From Hydrogenophaga sp. (GTDB taxonomy: Bacteria; Pseudomonadota; Gammaproteobacteria; Burkholderiales; Burkholderiaceae_C), in contig NZ_JADMKB010000060.1 of assembly GCF_018780075.1 (NCBI RefSeq), positions 5,809 through 46,160 of the forward strand: a stretch of 40,352 bases of DNA, written 5' to 3'. Made by a program: the position numbers and the translations under genes. The stretch's first letter is position 1. Each line of letters begins with the position of its first letter. Under the pieces are notes generated by a model. It was not told the origin of the DNA, did no database searches, and was given only the letters and a program-made list of their open reading frames with translations. Shown here piece by piece: positions 1 through 7,562 of this stretch.

Positions 1-228
1 CACTCTAGGGGCCAGAGCAGGCTGTTGAGGTGCTGGATTCGGGCTGAAATCAAGCTGCGAGTGCCGAGTCTGGACGAGGCACCATCACCCGACGTCAACA
101 TCGGCTGGTCACCTTGATGGATGAATTTCTTGCGACAGTTGTCTTTCTGGATCAACTGCGACGATTTTTCTATGCAGAGATGTGCGCCGATCTCAAGCAG
201 GCCCCGAGATCGAAGTGTTCCAATTTGG

Positions 229-268
229 CGTCGATAGCTTGCATTCGACGAAATTACGGAACATACTG
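229..268 (+). promoter_or_regulatory. Candidate abiE promoter and operator dyad
   Basis: A perfect inverted repeat, CGTCGA (229-234) and TCGACG (245-250), is separated by 10 bases and lies 23 bases before the abiEi start. A TTGCAT hexamer (239-244) and a CATACT hexamer (263-268), 18 bases apart, could be -35 and -10 boxes overlapping the dyad. AbiEi antitoxins are known to repress their own promoter through inverted repeats, so an operator role is plausible. It is inferred from position only. The remaining sequence from base 1 to 228 shows nothing I can assign. Confidence 0.4.
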
Positions 269-272
269 AGGC

Positions 273-878
273 ATGCTTTCCGAAACCCACACCCGGCGTG
301 TCCTTGATCTGGTCGGCCAGAAAGGACTCCTGCGCGCCAGCGACCTGGCTGCCATCGATGCGCCACGGGTCGTTCTCACGCGGCTGAATGCCGCTGGGCT
401 GCTGGAGCGGGTCGGGCGAGGTCTCTATCGCCTGCCGGATGCACAGGTGTCAGAGTTCGAGAGCCTCGGTACGGTCGCTGCAAAGGTGCCACAGGCCGTG
501 TTCTGCCTGCTTACTGCTCTGCAGTTCCACGAGCTGACCACCCAACTGCCGCGCCAGGTCTGGATTGCCATGCCGCGCGGCAGCCACCCACCGCGGATCG
601 ACTACCCGCCGATCAAGATGGTGCAGTTCACGGGCGAGGCCTTCTCCGCAGGAGTCGAAGAAGTGGAGCGCGATGGCGTCAGGCTGCGGGTCTACGGTGT
701 TGCGAAGACGGTGGCTGACTGCTTCAAGCACAGGAACAAGATTGGCCTGGACGTGGCCCTGGAAGCACTCAAGGACGCGCGTTCGAGGAACAAGGCGTCG
801 GTGGATGAGATCTGGCGTTACGCCAAGGTCTGCCGCGTGGCCAACGTGATGCGGCCCTACCTGGAGAGCATCGGATGA
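273..878 (+). CDS. abiEi: AbiEi-type antitoxin / transcriptional regulator of a type IV toxin-antitoxin system
   Basis: The 201-residue protein matches the AbiEi antitoxin family in architecture. An N-terminal winged-helix region (about residues 5-60, with a typical hairpin around GLLERVGRGLYRL) is followed by the larger AbiEi C-terminal domain (about 70-200), including the conserved stretch VYGVAKTVADCFKHRNKIG. In this family the antitoxin counteracts the nucleotidyltransferase toxin without binding it stably, and represses the shared promoter. The gene overlaps the toxin gene by four bases (ATGA at 875-878), which implies translational coupling. A GAGG lies only one base before the ATG, too close to act as a normal Shine-Dalgarno, so initiation may be leaderless. 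It sits inside an integrated element beside the integrase, as expected for a mobile stabilisation or abortive-infection module. The family call is firm; phage defence here is not shown. Confidence 0.88.
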   Translation: MLSETHTRRVLDLVGQKGLLRASDLAAIDAPRVVLTRLNAAGLLERVGRGLYRLPDAQVSEFESLGTVAAKVPQAVFCLLTALQFHELTTQLPRQVWIAMPRGSHPPRIDYPPIKMVQFTGEAFSAGVEEVERDGVRLRVYGVAKTVADCFKHRNKIGLDVALEALKDARSRNKASVDEIWRYAKVCRVANVMRPYLESIG

Positions 879-1738
879 GCACCGCTGGTCCAAACGTTGC
901 CGCGTCCGTTCGCGCACGCCTGCTCAACGTGGCCAAGGCACAAGGCGTCGATTTCAATCAGGTGCTCGTGCGCTTTGCGCTGGAGCGCATCCTTTACCGG
1001 ATGGCCCAGTCTCCGTACGCGGATCGTTTCCTGCTGAAGGGGGCGCTGCTGTTCACGCTCTGGTACGACATGCCGCACAGGGCCACGCGCGATGCCGATC
1101 TGCTCGGCTTCGGTGCCCGCGATCTGGACTCGGTCGCACAGGCCTTCCGAGACATTGCCGCTGTGGCAGTCGATGACGGGATCGTGTTCGATCCTGCCTC
1201 GGTCACGGTCGAGGAAATCCGCAAGGAGGCAGGCTACGGCGGCGTGCGCGTGATCGTTGCTGGGGATCTGGCCCGGGCACGCTGCAAGACCCAGATCGAC
1301 GTCGGCTTCGGTGATGCGGTCACGCCGGCGCCCGTCGATTCGGTCTACCCGGTGCTGCTGGAAGATCTGCCCGCGCCAAGGCTGCGGGTCTACCCCAAAT
1401 ACACCGTCATCGCGGAGAAGCTCCATGCCATCGTCCTGCTGGGCATGACCAACAGCCGCCTCAAGGACTACTTCGATCTGTCGGTGCTTCTGGACAGGGA
1501 GACTCTCGACAACGACTTGCTGGCCCAGGCGGTCAAGGCCACCTTCGAGCGGCGCGGCATGACGGTTCCCCATGCGCTGCCTGTCGGCCTGACAGACGAG
1601 TTCGCGGGTGATGCCTCTCGGCAGGCCCTGTGGCTGGCGTTTCTTCGAAAGAACGATCTGGCTCCGGAACCGTTGCCGGCAGTCGTCGGCAGAGTTCGTG
1701 TCGCGTTGATGCCGGTTCTGCAGTCTCTTGCGCCGTGA
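875..1738 (+). CDS. abiEii: AbiEii-type nucleotidyltransferase toxin
   Basis: The 287-residue product is an AbiEii/AbiGii nucleotidyltransferase-like toxin (DNA polymerase beta fold). Motif I is visible as KGALL near residues 55-59 followed by RATRDADLLG, giving the metal-binding pair Asp73 and Asp75. A later acidic strand reads KTQIDVGFGDAV. The segment AEKLHAIVLLGMTNSRLKDYFDL carries the conserved Lys and the Lys-Asp-x-x-Asp signature of the family. Related toxins transfer nucleotides to tRNA or another target and cause reversible growth arrest. The specific target here is unknown. The start overlaps the antitoxin stop by four bases, so both are one operon. Length and motifs look complete, with no sign of decay. 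Confidence 0.88.
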   Translation: MSTAGPNVAASVRARLLNVAKAQGVDFNQVLVRFALERILYRMAQSPYADRFLLKGALLFTLWYDMPHRATRDADLLGFGARDLDSVAQAFRDIAAVAVDDGIVFDPASVTVEEIRKEAGYGGVRVIVAGDLARARCKTQIDVGFGDAVTPAPVDSVYPVLLEDLPAPRLRVYPKYTVIAEKLHAIVLLGMTNSRLKDYFDLSVLLDRETLDNDLLAQAVKATFERRGMTVPHALPVGLTDEFAGDASRQALWLAFLRKNDLAPEPLPAVVGRVRVALMPVLQSLAP

Positions 1739-1993
1739 CGTCGCTGCAGAGCAGGACGGGGGTCCAGCAGCTCGTGCGGATGTGATGGGTTTGCCCATTG
1801 AACTGGGCGTTGATGGCTGAAATGCCCAACAAAATAGGCAAAGGGTGGTTTGCCCTGGTGGGTCACTGCCGTCAGCCTGATGGCAGGTGGCAGCAACAGA
1901 TGTCCACGCCGTCCCTTGGATAACAAGGAACAAGCACGATACCTTTGCCGACGTTATCGTGCAGGGCGCGGTGAGCTTCGGTCTGTGCTGGCT
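1739..1993. other. Convergent intergenic region between abiEii and the integrase, with inverted repeats
   Basis: No gene is supported in these 255 bases. They contain an 8-base perfect inverted repeat, GCACGATA (1934-1941) and TATCGTGC (1955-1962), plus a shorter CTGCC/GGCAG hairpin near 1865-1890. Neither is followed by a convincing T tract on either strand. They may act as a bidirectional transcription end between the two converging genes, which is inference from position. Confidence 0.3.
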
Positions 1994-3466
1994 TTAGCCT
2001 TTGTGCGTCGCCGCTTGTGCGGGCGCAGCGGACAACGACGGATTGTTCTGCGCCAGGATGGCGTCAATCTGCTGCCCCAGCTTCTCCCAGGCCGCCTTCT
2101 TCTCGTCGGCGAACTCGTGGTGCAGGTAGTGGCGCCGGACCCGGCTGCCGGCCATCACGTGGTTCTGGCAGCGGTCGATGATGTCGGGCAGGATGCCCAG
2201 CGCCTGCATCATGGTGGCGCCGGTGCGTCGCATGTCGTGCGGGGTCCATTCTCGGTGGCTGCCGCTCTTGAGGACCAGCGCGTTGTCGTTGGCACGGCGT
2301 GACAGGTCCTTGCGGGTCTTGAACTGGATCTGGCGGTCGCCCACCTGCTTGGACACGGTCTTGACGTCGATGTGGGTGTCTTCCTTGTGGTTGCGGGCCG
2401 GGAAGCAGTAGGGCGATGTACCGGTCATTGCCTTGAGCGCCTGGAACTGCCGCAGCGAGAAGTCCGAGAGGTAGACCCGGTGACCCTGCTTCTTGCCCAT
2501 CGGTCCCTTGACGTTTTCGATCGGGATGGTCCAGTAGCGCTCCACCAGGTCCACGTCTTCCCAGCGGGTCATCAGCAGCTCGCCGATGCGGCACAGCGTG
2601 CCCAGGCAGATCCAGATGGCCAGCTGGGTCTCGCGCTTGAGCGGGCGCTGCACCTCGTACTTGTGGCCGGCTGGCGTTTCCTCGTACTCGACCTCCATGC
2701 GCTCAAAGATCTCCTGCAGTTCCTGCAACTCCTTGGCCGACAGCACGCGGTCGCGCTCGTTGACCATGTCGAAGTCCTTGGAGACGATCTTGCGGATCTC
2801 GATCAGGTCGGCCGGGTTGCCTTCGATCAGCAGGCCGCGCCAGGGCTGGCGCTTCTCGGCCCAGGCGAACAGCTGCACCAGGTCCTGGTGTACGCGCACC
2901 GACATGCGGTTCACGCCACGGGCCACCATGGTTCGCAGGACCTTGCGCAGGTCGTGCTCGGTGATGCTCCGCACCGGCTTGTCGCCCAAGACGGGCAGCA
3001 CGTCCTTTTCAAACGAGCGGCGCAGTTCGGCGTTGCCGTCCTTGCGCGCCACCCCATCCGCCAGCCAGGCGTCGAACATGTCCTTGAACGGTCGGTTCTG
3101 GCTGGCCTCTGCGGCGGCCTGCGCAATCGTCGCTTCGACCGCGGCCTGGTTCTCGATGCGCTCGGCCTTCTTCTGGTCGTTGGGGTTGACGCCGGAACGC
3201 ACGAGGTCACGGGCCTCATCGCGCAGACGGCGGATCTGCTCCATGGACACGTTGGGCCAGGTGCCGCACGGGTGCCACGCCACCTTGCTCTCCCACCGGA
3301 AAGCGAATTTGAAGCGGGCCGACACGCTCTGGTCGTTGGCGACCCGGACTTCGCCGATGAGTCCGTCGCCGTCACTGAGGGTGTCTCCACGCCATTCCGG
3401 GGGCATGGCCTTGAGCTCCAGCGTCGTCCACTTTTTGCCCTTTCCCGCCTTTGGGTACCGTGTCAT
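1994..3466 (-). CDS. int: Tyrosine recombinase (integrase) of a tRNA-Pro-integrated element
   Basis: The 490-residue protein is a P4-like tyrosine recombinase. The N-terminal part (about 1-95) is the arm-binding DUF4102-type domain. A SAM-like core-binding domain (about 125-225) follows, then the catalytic domain (about 240-460). The catalytic set is visible: Arg293 in CRIGELL, His410 and Arg413 in HDMRRTGATMM, His436 in the variant box QNHVM and the nucleophile Tyr447 in RRHYLHH. Asn-His replaces the usual Gly-His in the second box, which occurs in this family. The gene reads away from the attachment scar at 3630-3674, and its promoter side carries tandem repeats. The C-terminus is Ala-rich. 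It looks intact, so the element may still be able to excise. Confidence 0.93.
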   Translation of the reverse strand: MTRYPKAGKGKKWTTLELKAMPPEWRGDTLSDGDGLIGEVRVANDQSVSARFKFAFRWESKVAWHPCGTWPNVSMEQIRRLRDEARDLVRSGVNPNDQKKAERIENQAAVEATIAQAAAEASQNRPFKDMFDAWLADGVARKDGNAELRRSFEKDVLPVLGDKPVRSITEHDLRKVLRTMVARGVNRMSVRVHQDLVQLFAWAEKRQPWRGLLIEGNPADLIEIRKIVSKDFDMVNERDRVLSAKELQELQEIFERMEVEYEETPAGHKYEVQRPLKRETQLAIWICLGTLCRIGELLMTRWEDVDLVERYWTIPIENVKGPMGKKQGHRVYLSDFSLRQFQALKAMTGTSPYCFPARNHKEDTHIDVKTVSKQVGDRQIQFKTRKDLSRRANDNALVLKSGSHREWTPHDMRRTGATMMQALGILPDIIDRCQNHVMAGSRVRRHYLHHEFADEKKAAWEKLGQQIDAILAQNNPSLSAAPAQAATHKG

Positions 3467-3476
3467 GAGGCCTCCA

Positions 3477-3498
3477 TGGGGTAAACGGTGGGGTAAAC
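3477..3498. repeat. Tandem TGGGGTAAAC repeats upstream of the integrase, candidate arm-type or excisionase sites
   Basis: TGGGGTAAAC occurs twice as an exact direct repeat at 3477-3486 and 3489-3498, a 12-base period, starting 11 bases before the integrase start codon. Direct repeats spaced about one helical turn next to an integrase and its attachment site are typical of arm-type integrase sites or excisionase sites. The role is inferred. The following stretch to 3629 is clearly AT-rich compared with the rest of the window, and otherwise shows only short imperfect repeats. Confidence 0.5.
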
Positions 3499-3629
3499 AG
3501 AAAAAACGCTGTCAGTGTATTTTGTGGGACAACTTGGGATCAAGTATCCTTTGTATCTATATGATTTAAAACAGAAAACATCGTCCCATAACGTCCTAGG
3601 AAATTCCATGAAATTTCACGTATATTTCG

Positions 3630-3674
3630 ATGGGGTGCAAGGGGTAGCGAGTTCGAATCCCGCCACGCCGACCA
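3630..3674 (+). other. Attachment-site scar: displaced 3' half of tRNA-Pro(GGG)
   Basis: The sequence begins in an anticodon loop (ATGGGGT, anticodon GGG). It continues with the 3' side of the anticodon stem (GCAAG), a variable region, a T arm with loop TTCGAAT, and an acceptor strand CACGCCG followed by discriminator A and encoded CCA. No matching 5' half lies upstream; AT-rich element DNA is there instead. This is the classic scar left when an integrase crosses over in the anticodon loop of a tRNA gene. The T stem (GCGAG against CCCGC) has one A-C mismatch, which a functional tRNA would normally avoid, and fits a copy freed from selection. The complete tRNA-Pro should be at the other end of the element, left of the window. 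Confidence 0.8.
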
Positions 3675-3685
3675 TTTTTACTGAA

Positions 3686-3716
3686 AGCCCGCAATCGAAA
3701 GGTTGCGGGCTTTTTT
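3686..3716 (+). terminator. Rho-independent terminator of the former tRNA-Pro gene
   Basis: AGCCCGCAA (3686-3694) pairs with TTGCGGGCT (3703-3711) and is followed by a run of T. It lies 11 bases after the CCA of the tRNA remnant, which fits the original tRNA terminator left behind with the displaced 3' end. Confidence 0.85.
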
Positions 3717-3719
3717 GTT

Positions 3720-4019
3720 TTTCATCTGCGTTCGAGCGACAAAATCTCATCCATCCCGCTTCCACAGCAGCTGTACCGACGTCAGACCAATCGTCCGAGC
3801 GTTCTACACAGCTTGCAGTTGGTCAGCCGTGAAATGAAGGTTGAACACTTGCTCAAGGCCGGGAAGGTCATCTTGAGGCGGAGGGTTTGATGCCCGCAGA
3901 CAGCATCAGCCTGCGCCGAGCCTGTGCGGCCAGCGGCGTTTCCCGCGCCATGCGGCGTTGCCGGCATGCTGCGTGCGAAGACGGCAGTCTCATTCCCTTC
4001 ATTCAGACGCGCAGAGAAT
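3720..4019. other. Gene-free stretch right of the attachment scar
   Basis: About 300 bases between the tRNA terminator and the Bug receptor gene show no open frame with family resemblance and no recognisable RNA. A 61-codon frame on the minus strand (3782-3967) has no family resemblance or ribosome-binding site that I can support. Confidence 0.5.
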
Positions 4020-5000
4020 CTATGGCTTGAACGTCAATTTGGCGTCGGTGGCGATGCGGCGGTACACCGCCATGTCTTGCTGCACCGAGGTGGCCAGGGC
4101 AGCGGGGGGGCCGCCTGCGGTGGTGATGCCCAAATCCTCCAGCTGTTTCACCAGCGTGGGATCTGCCAGCGCGGCATTCACCGCCTTGTTGAGCCTCTCC
4201 ACCAGTGGGGTCGGTGTTCCGGGCGGTGCGAACACGCCCAGCCAGGAGCTCAGGACGTACTCTTTCAGACCGCTCTCTGCCGCGGTGGGCACGTTGGGCA
4301 GGCGCGGGTCGCGGTGGGCCCCCGTGACCGCGACGATCTTCACCTTGCCCGCGTCGGCGTAGGACTTGGCGGTGGCGTCGAACGTCAGGTCCAGCACCCC
4401 ACCGGCGACGTCGATGATGGCGGCGGAGGTGGACTTGTACGGCACATGGACCATCTCGATGCCCGTCAGCCGCTGGAAGAACTCGCCCGCAAAGTGGGCG
4501 CCGCTGCCCATGCCTGCACTGCCGTAGCTCAGCTTGCCGGGGTTGTTCCGGGCGTGGGCGATGAACTCGCCGAGGGTGCCGACGTTCAGCCGGCTGCTCA
4601 CCACGACGGGCAGGCCGTAGGTGCCCACCAGGGCCACAGGCATCAGCGCCTTCACCGGGTCGTACTTCACCGCCGCGTCCGTGATGGGCAGGATGGTGTA
4701 GCTCGGATTGGTGAACAGCAGGGTCGTGCCGTCGGGGTCGGCGCGCATGACGGCCTCCGAGCCGATGCGCGAGCCCGCACCGGGGCGGTTCTCGATGACG
4801 ATGGTCTGCGCCAGCGATTTCGACACGCGGTCCAGCACGCCACGCGCCACCTGGTCGGTGATGCCGCCCGCCACAAAGGGCACGACCACCTTGATGACGC
4901 CGGCGCCCGCACCGGATTGCGCGGATGCGGTGGTCGTTGCGCCGAGCAGGGCCGTGCCGACGAGTGTCTTGAGCAGGCTGCGCCTGGAGGTGTTGAACAT
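4020..5000 (-). CDS. Bug-family tripartite tricarboxylate transporter substrate-binding protein
   Basis: This 326-residue periplasmic receptor belongs to the Bug/TctC family, greatly expanded in Burkholderiales. The start is set at 5000, where GGAGACTTCC precedes the ATG and the product begins with a signal peptide (TSRRSLLKTLVGTALLG...ASAQ, cleavage near residue 28). The twin Arg and hydrophobic core could suit Tat as well as Sec. The mature part shows the family landmarks VPFVAGGITDQVAR, IENRPGAGSRIGSEAV and a PTAAESGL segment near the C-terminus. It binds a small carboxylate, probably the substrate of the enzymes encoded just upstream on the same strand. No TctA or TctB membrane partner is in the window, so it is an orphan receptor. 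It lies 34 bases after the aldehyde dehydrogenase gene and ends the operon. Confidence 0.92.
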   Translation of the reverse strand: MFNTSRRSLLKTLVGTALLGATTTASAQSGAGAGVIKVVVPFVAGGITDQVARGVLDRVSKSLAQTIVIENRPGAGSRIGSEAVMRADPDGTTLLFTNPSYTILPITDAAVKYDPVKALMPVALVGTYGLPVVVSSRLNVGTLGEFIAHARNNPGKLSYGSAGMGSGAHFAGEFFQRLTGIEMVHVPYKSTSAAIIDVAGGVLDLTFDATAKSYADAGKVKIVAVTGAHRDPRLPNVPTAAESGLKEYVLSSWLGVFAPPGTPTPLVERLNKAVNAALADPTLVKQLEDLGITTAGGPPAALATSVQQDMAVYRRIATDAKLTFKP

Positions 5001-5034
5001 GGAAGTCTCCTTGGGTGGTTCGAAAACAGGGCCG

Positions 5035-6504
5035 TCAGTCGGTGCCGATGCCGTCCCAGCACAGGTACTTGATGTCGATGAACTCATCGATGCCGTACTG
5101 GGAGCCTTCGCGCCCCAGCCCGCTTTGTTTGACGCCGCCAAAGGGCGCAACCTCGGTGGAAATCAGGCCGGTGTTGATGCCGACCATGCCGCTCTCGATG
5201 GCCTCGGCCGTGCGCCAGATGCGGGACGCGTCCCGGCTGAACAGGTAGGACGCCAGGCCGAACTCGGTGTCGTTGGCCATCGCGATCGCTTCGTCGTCGG
5301 TCCTGAAGCGGATCAAGGGCATCACGGGGCCGAAGGTCTCCTCGATGGCGACGGCCATGTGGGGCGTCACGTCAGCGAGCACCGTGGGCTCGTAGAAGCC
5401 GCCACCCAGGGCATGGCGTCGCCCGCCGGTGAGCACGCGCGCGCCCGCTGCGACGGCGTTGGCCACATGCGCTTCGACCTTGCGGACGGCGGCCGCGTCG
5501 ATCATCGGACCGATCTGCACGCCGTCCTCCAGCCCGTGGCCAACCTTCAAACCGGCCACGCGCTCGGCGAGGCGCCGGGCCAGCGCATCGTGGATGCCGT
5601 CCTGCACCAGCACGCGGTTGGCCGCGATGCAGGACTGGCCGGTGTTGCGGAACTTGGCCACCAGGATGCCTTCGACCGCCAGGTCGAGGTCCGCGTCGTC
5701 GAACACGATGCAGGGTGCGTTGCCGCCCAGCTCCATCGAACACTTCTTGATGGTGGCGGCGGACTGTTGAAGCAAGACGCGGCCCACTTCGGTCGAGCCG
5801 GTGAAGGTGATTTTGCGAACCAGGGGGTGCGAGGTCAGCACACCGCCGATGGCACGCGTGTCGCTGCCGGTGAGCACGTTGAACACGCCGGCAGGCACGC
5901 CCGCGCGCAGGGCGAGTTCGCCCAGGGCCAGCGCCGTCAGCGGCGTCTGGCTGGCGGGCTTGACGACCATGGTGCAACCCGCGGCGAGCGCCGGTCCGGC
6001 CTTGCGGGCGATCATCGCGGCCGGGAAGTTCCAGGGCGTGATCGCCGCGCACACGCCGACGGGCTGCTTGAGCGTGACGATGCGCTGCGTCTCCTTGGGC
6101 GCCGGGATCACATCGCCGCGCACGCGCTTGGCTTCTTCGGCAAACCACTGCACGAAACCGGCGGCGTAGTCGATCTCGCCGCGCGCTTCGGCCAGGGGCT
6201 TGCCTTCCTCCAGCGTGATCAGTGTGGCCAGGTCGTTCTTGCTTTCAACAATGAGTTGCCACCAGCGGTACAGGATCTGCGAGCGGTGCAGGGCCGTGGT
6301 CTTGCGCCAGGTGCGGAAGGCTCGGTCGGCCGCTTCCACGGCGCGGGTGGTTTCTGCTTCCTTGCAGCGCGGCAGTCGCGCGAGCAGCGTTCCATCGGCG
6401 GGGTTGTGGAGATCGGAAACGCCGTGCGGCGTGTCGGTGATCCACTGGCCGTCGATCAGCGCGGCTTCGCGCCACAGGCCGGGGTCTTTGAGCAGTGTCT
6501 TCAT
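5035..6504 (-). CDS. NAD(P)-dependent aldehyde dehydrogenase, succinate-/2-oxoglutarate-semialdehyde type
   Basis: The 489-residue enzyme is a full-length ALDH of the GabD/2,5-dioxovalerate dehydrogenase branch. Visible catalytic parts are Asn159 in ITPWNFPAAM, Lys182 in VVKPAS, the general base Glu258 in MELGGNAP and the nucleophile Cys292 in NTGQSCIAANR, with GSTEVG binding the cofactor. Enzymes of this group oxidise succinate semialdehyde or 2-oxoglutarate semialdehyde to the acid. The neighbouring DapA-family and ornithine-cyclodeaminase-family genes favour 2-oxoglutarate semialdehyde, as in hydroxyproline or sugar-acid degradation. That choice is inference. It starts 13 bases after the DapA-like gene and is followed at 34 bases by the receptor gene, so it belongs to one operon. 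Confidence 0.9.
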   Translation of the reverse strand: MKTLLKDPGLWREAALIDGQWITDTPHGVSDLHNPADGTLLARLPRCKEAETTRAVEAADRAFRTWRKTTALHRSQILYRWWQLIVESKNDLATLITLEEGKPLAEARGEIDYAAGFVQWFAEEAKRVRGDVIPAPKETQRIVTLKQPVGVCAAITPWNFPAAMIARKAGPALAAGCTMVVKPASQTPLTALALGELALRAGVPAGVFNVLTGSDTRAIGGVLTSHPLVRKITFTGSTEVGRVLLQQSAATIKKCSMELGGNAPCIVFDDADLDLAVEGILVAKFRNTGQSCIAANRVLVQDGIHDALARRLAERVAGLKVGHGLEDGVQIGPMIDAAAVRKVEAHVANAVAAGARVLTGGRRHALGGGFYEPTVLADVTPHMAVAIEETFGPVMPLIRFRTDDEAIAMANDTEFGLASYLFSRDASRIWRTAEAIESGMVGINTGLISTEVAPFGGVKQSGLGREGSQYGIDEFIDIKYLCWDGIGTD

Positions 6505-6517
6505 GGGACCGCCCTGT

Positions 6518-7537
6518 TCAGCAAGGAAAACGACCGACCATGAACTGGCTGTCGGGGTCGTCGGTCACGGGCAGTCCGGACGCCACCAGCCCATGGCGCA
6601 GGGGCTTCATGAAACGGTCAGGGATGCGCATGGCCGGCGCGCGCAGGGGGCCGCCGTTGAAGCCGGCCAGCCAGTCCTGGTACTTCCACATGGTGCGGTT
6701 CAACACGCCGGTGCCGCCCGTGTACGACTGCGCGGCTGCACCGTTGGCGCTGCGCGCGGGGTTGACCTTCCAGTACAGCGCCATGGCGGCTTCCCACTCG
6801 CCCTGGCGGGCGAGCTCGAAGGCGCGCGGGTAGTAGTCGCTCATCCACTGCGTGTTGCTGGTGCCGGAGAACTGCAGCTCCATCAGGCTCATCAGGGGAA
6901 TGGCGTCGCCCTCGATGGGGCAGCTGATCACCACCTCGTCGCGGAAGTGGTGGTACATCTCGCAGATGCCGGCCGGCAGCGGGAAGCCCTGCTCAGACTT
7001 GATGGCCACGATGTTGGGGCAGTCCTTCAGGAGGCGGCGCACGAGCGACACCGACATGCCGGCCGGGTGCACGCGCTCGAAGCCCCACAGCGGGATCGGG
7101 AACAGCATCACGGCCAGGTCGGTCGCGTCGCAGAACGCCTTGGTGTAGTCGTGGATTTCCTGTTCCGTCGTGGGCCAGAACTGGGGCGGGTACGACAACA
7201 GAACGATGTCGGCGCCGGCCTTCTCGGCGAGCTTCACCGCCCGGATGTTTTCGGCCAGCGTGCCGAAGGCCGCGTGGAAGAACAGGCCGAAGTCCTGGCC
7301 GCCGGCCTCACGCGCCACGGCGGTGAACTGCGCGTTTTCCTCCGGTGTGATCGCCAGCTCGGCACACAGCAGGGTGTAGGTGTAGCCCAGTTGTTTCGCC
7401 AGCCCGATGTCGTGGCGTATGCCGCGCTCGTTGAGCCGGGTGAGGTCGGCTGAGTAGGAGGGGATGGTCACTGCGGAGCAGCCCACCAGGTGTTCACGCG
7501 CCCAGGCGCGGGCGTCATTGCGTTGGTACGAAGCCAT
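6518..7537 (-). CDS. Divergent DapA-family (dihydrodipicolinate synthase-like) lyase or hydratase
   Basis: The 339-residue protein aligns with the class I DapA/N-acetylneuraminate lyase barrel. The Schiff-base Lys is probably Lys180 in NIVAIKSEQG. Two hallmark features differ. The usual GTTGE-type motif after strand 2 is replaced by LLCAELAITPEE (57-68), and the position of the catalytic Tyr (normally L-Y-N-x-P) reads MLFPIPLWGF, giving Phe146. The C-terminal part is also longer than the usual 290-300 residues. It may be a deaminase or dehydratase branch like LhpC or KdgD, or something new. The start at 7537 (MASYQRND) is chosen because the upstream codons of the longer frame overlap the cyclodeaminase gene. 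The gene sits between the cyclodeaminase and aldehyde dehydrogenase genes in a tight operon. Confidence 0.8.
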   Translation of the reverse strand: MASYQRNDARAWAREHLVGCSAVTIPSYSADLTRLNERGIRHDIGLAKQLGYTYTLLCAELAITPEENAQFTAVAREAGGQDFGLFFHAAFGTLAENIRAVKLAEKAGADIVLLSYPPQFWPTTEQEIHDYTKAFCDATDLAVMLFPIPLWGFERVHPAGMSVSLVRRLLKDCPNIVAIKSEQGFPLPAGICEMYHHFRDEVVISCPIEGDAIPLMSLMELQFSGTSNTQWMSDYYPRAFELARQGEWEAAMALYWKVNPARSANGAAAQSYTGGTGVLNRTMWKYQDWLAGFNGGPLRAPAMRIPDRFMKPLRHGLVASGLPVTDDPDSQFMVGRFPC

Positions 7538-7562
7538 GGTGTTCCTTTTGATACGGGACGGG

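Noticed and set aside
117..269. 50-codon plus-strand frame before abiEi
   Set aside because: No family resemblance, no ribosome-binding site, and it covers the likely abiE promoter.
857..1933. Long minus-strand open frame across the abiE genes
   Set aside because: It is a high-GC shadow of abiEii with no family resemblance and antisense codon bias; the plus-strand genes carry clear motifs.
1994..3466. Integrase as a degenerate remnant
   Set aside because: Length is full and Arg293, His410, Arg413, His436 and Tyr447 are all present.
2372..3569. Two long plus-strand frames opposite the integrase
   Set aside because: They are antisense shadows rich in His, Arg, Ser and Gly; the minus-strand integrase has its full catalytic set.
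3630..3674. Complete tRNA gene at this place
   Set aside because: The acceptor 5' strand, D arm and half the anticodon arm are missing; only the 3' half is present.
5001..5150. N-terminal extension of the Bug receptor upstream of 5000
   Set aside because: The extra 50 residues overlap the aldehyde dehydrogenase gene and precede a normal signal peptide with its own ribosome-binding site.
4708..6543. 611-codon plus-strand frame opposite the aldehyde dehydrogenase
   Set aside because: Composition is typical of an antisense frame, and the dehydrogenase on the other strand is complete.
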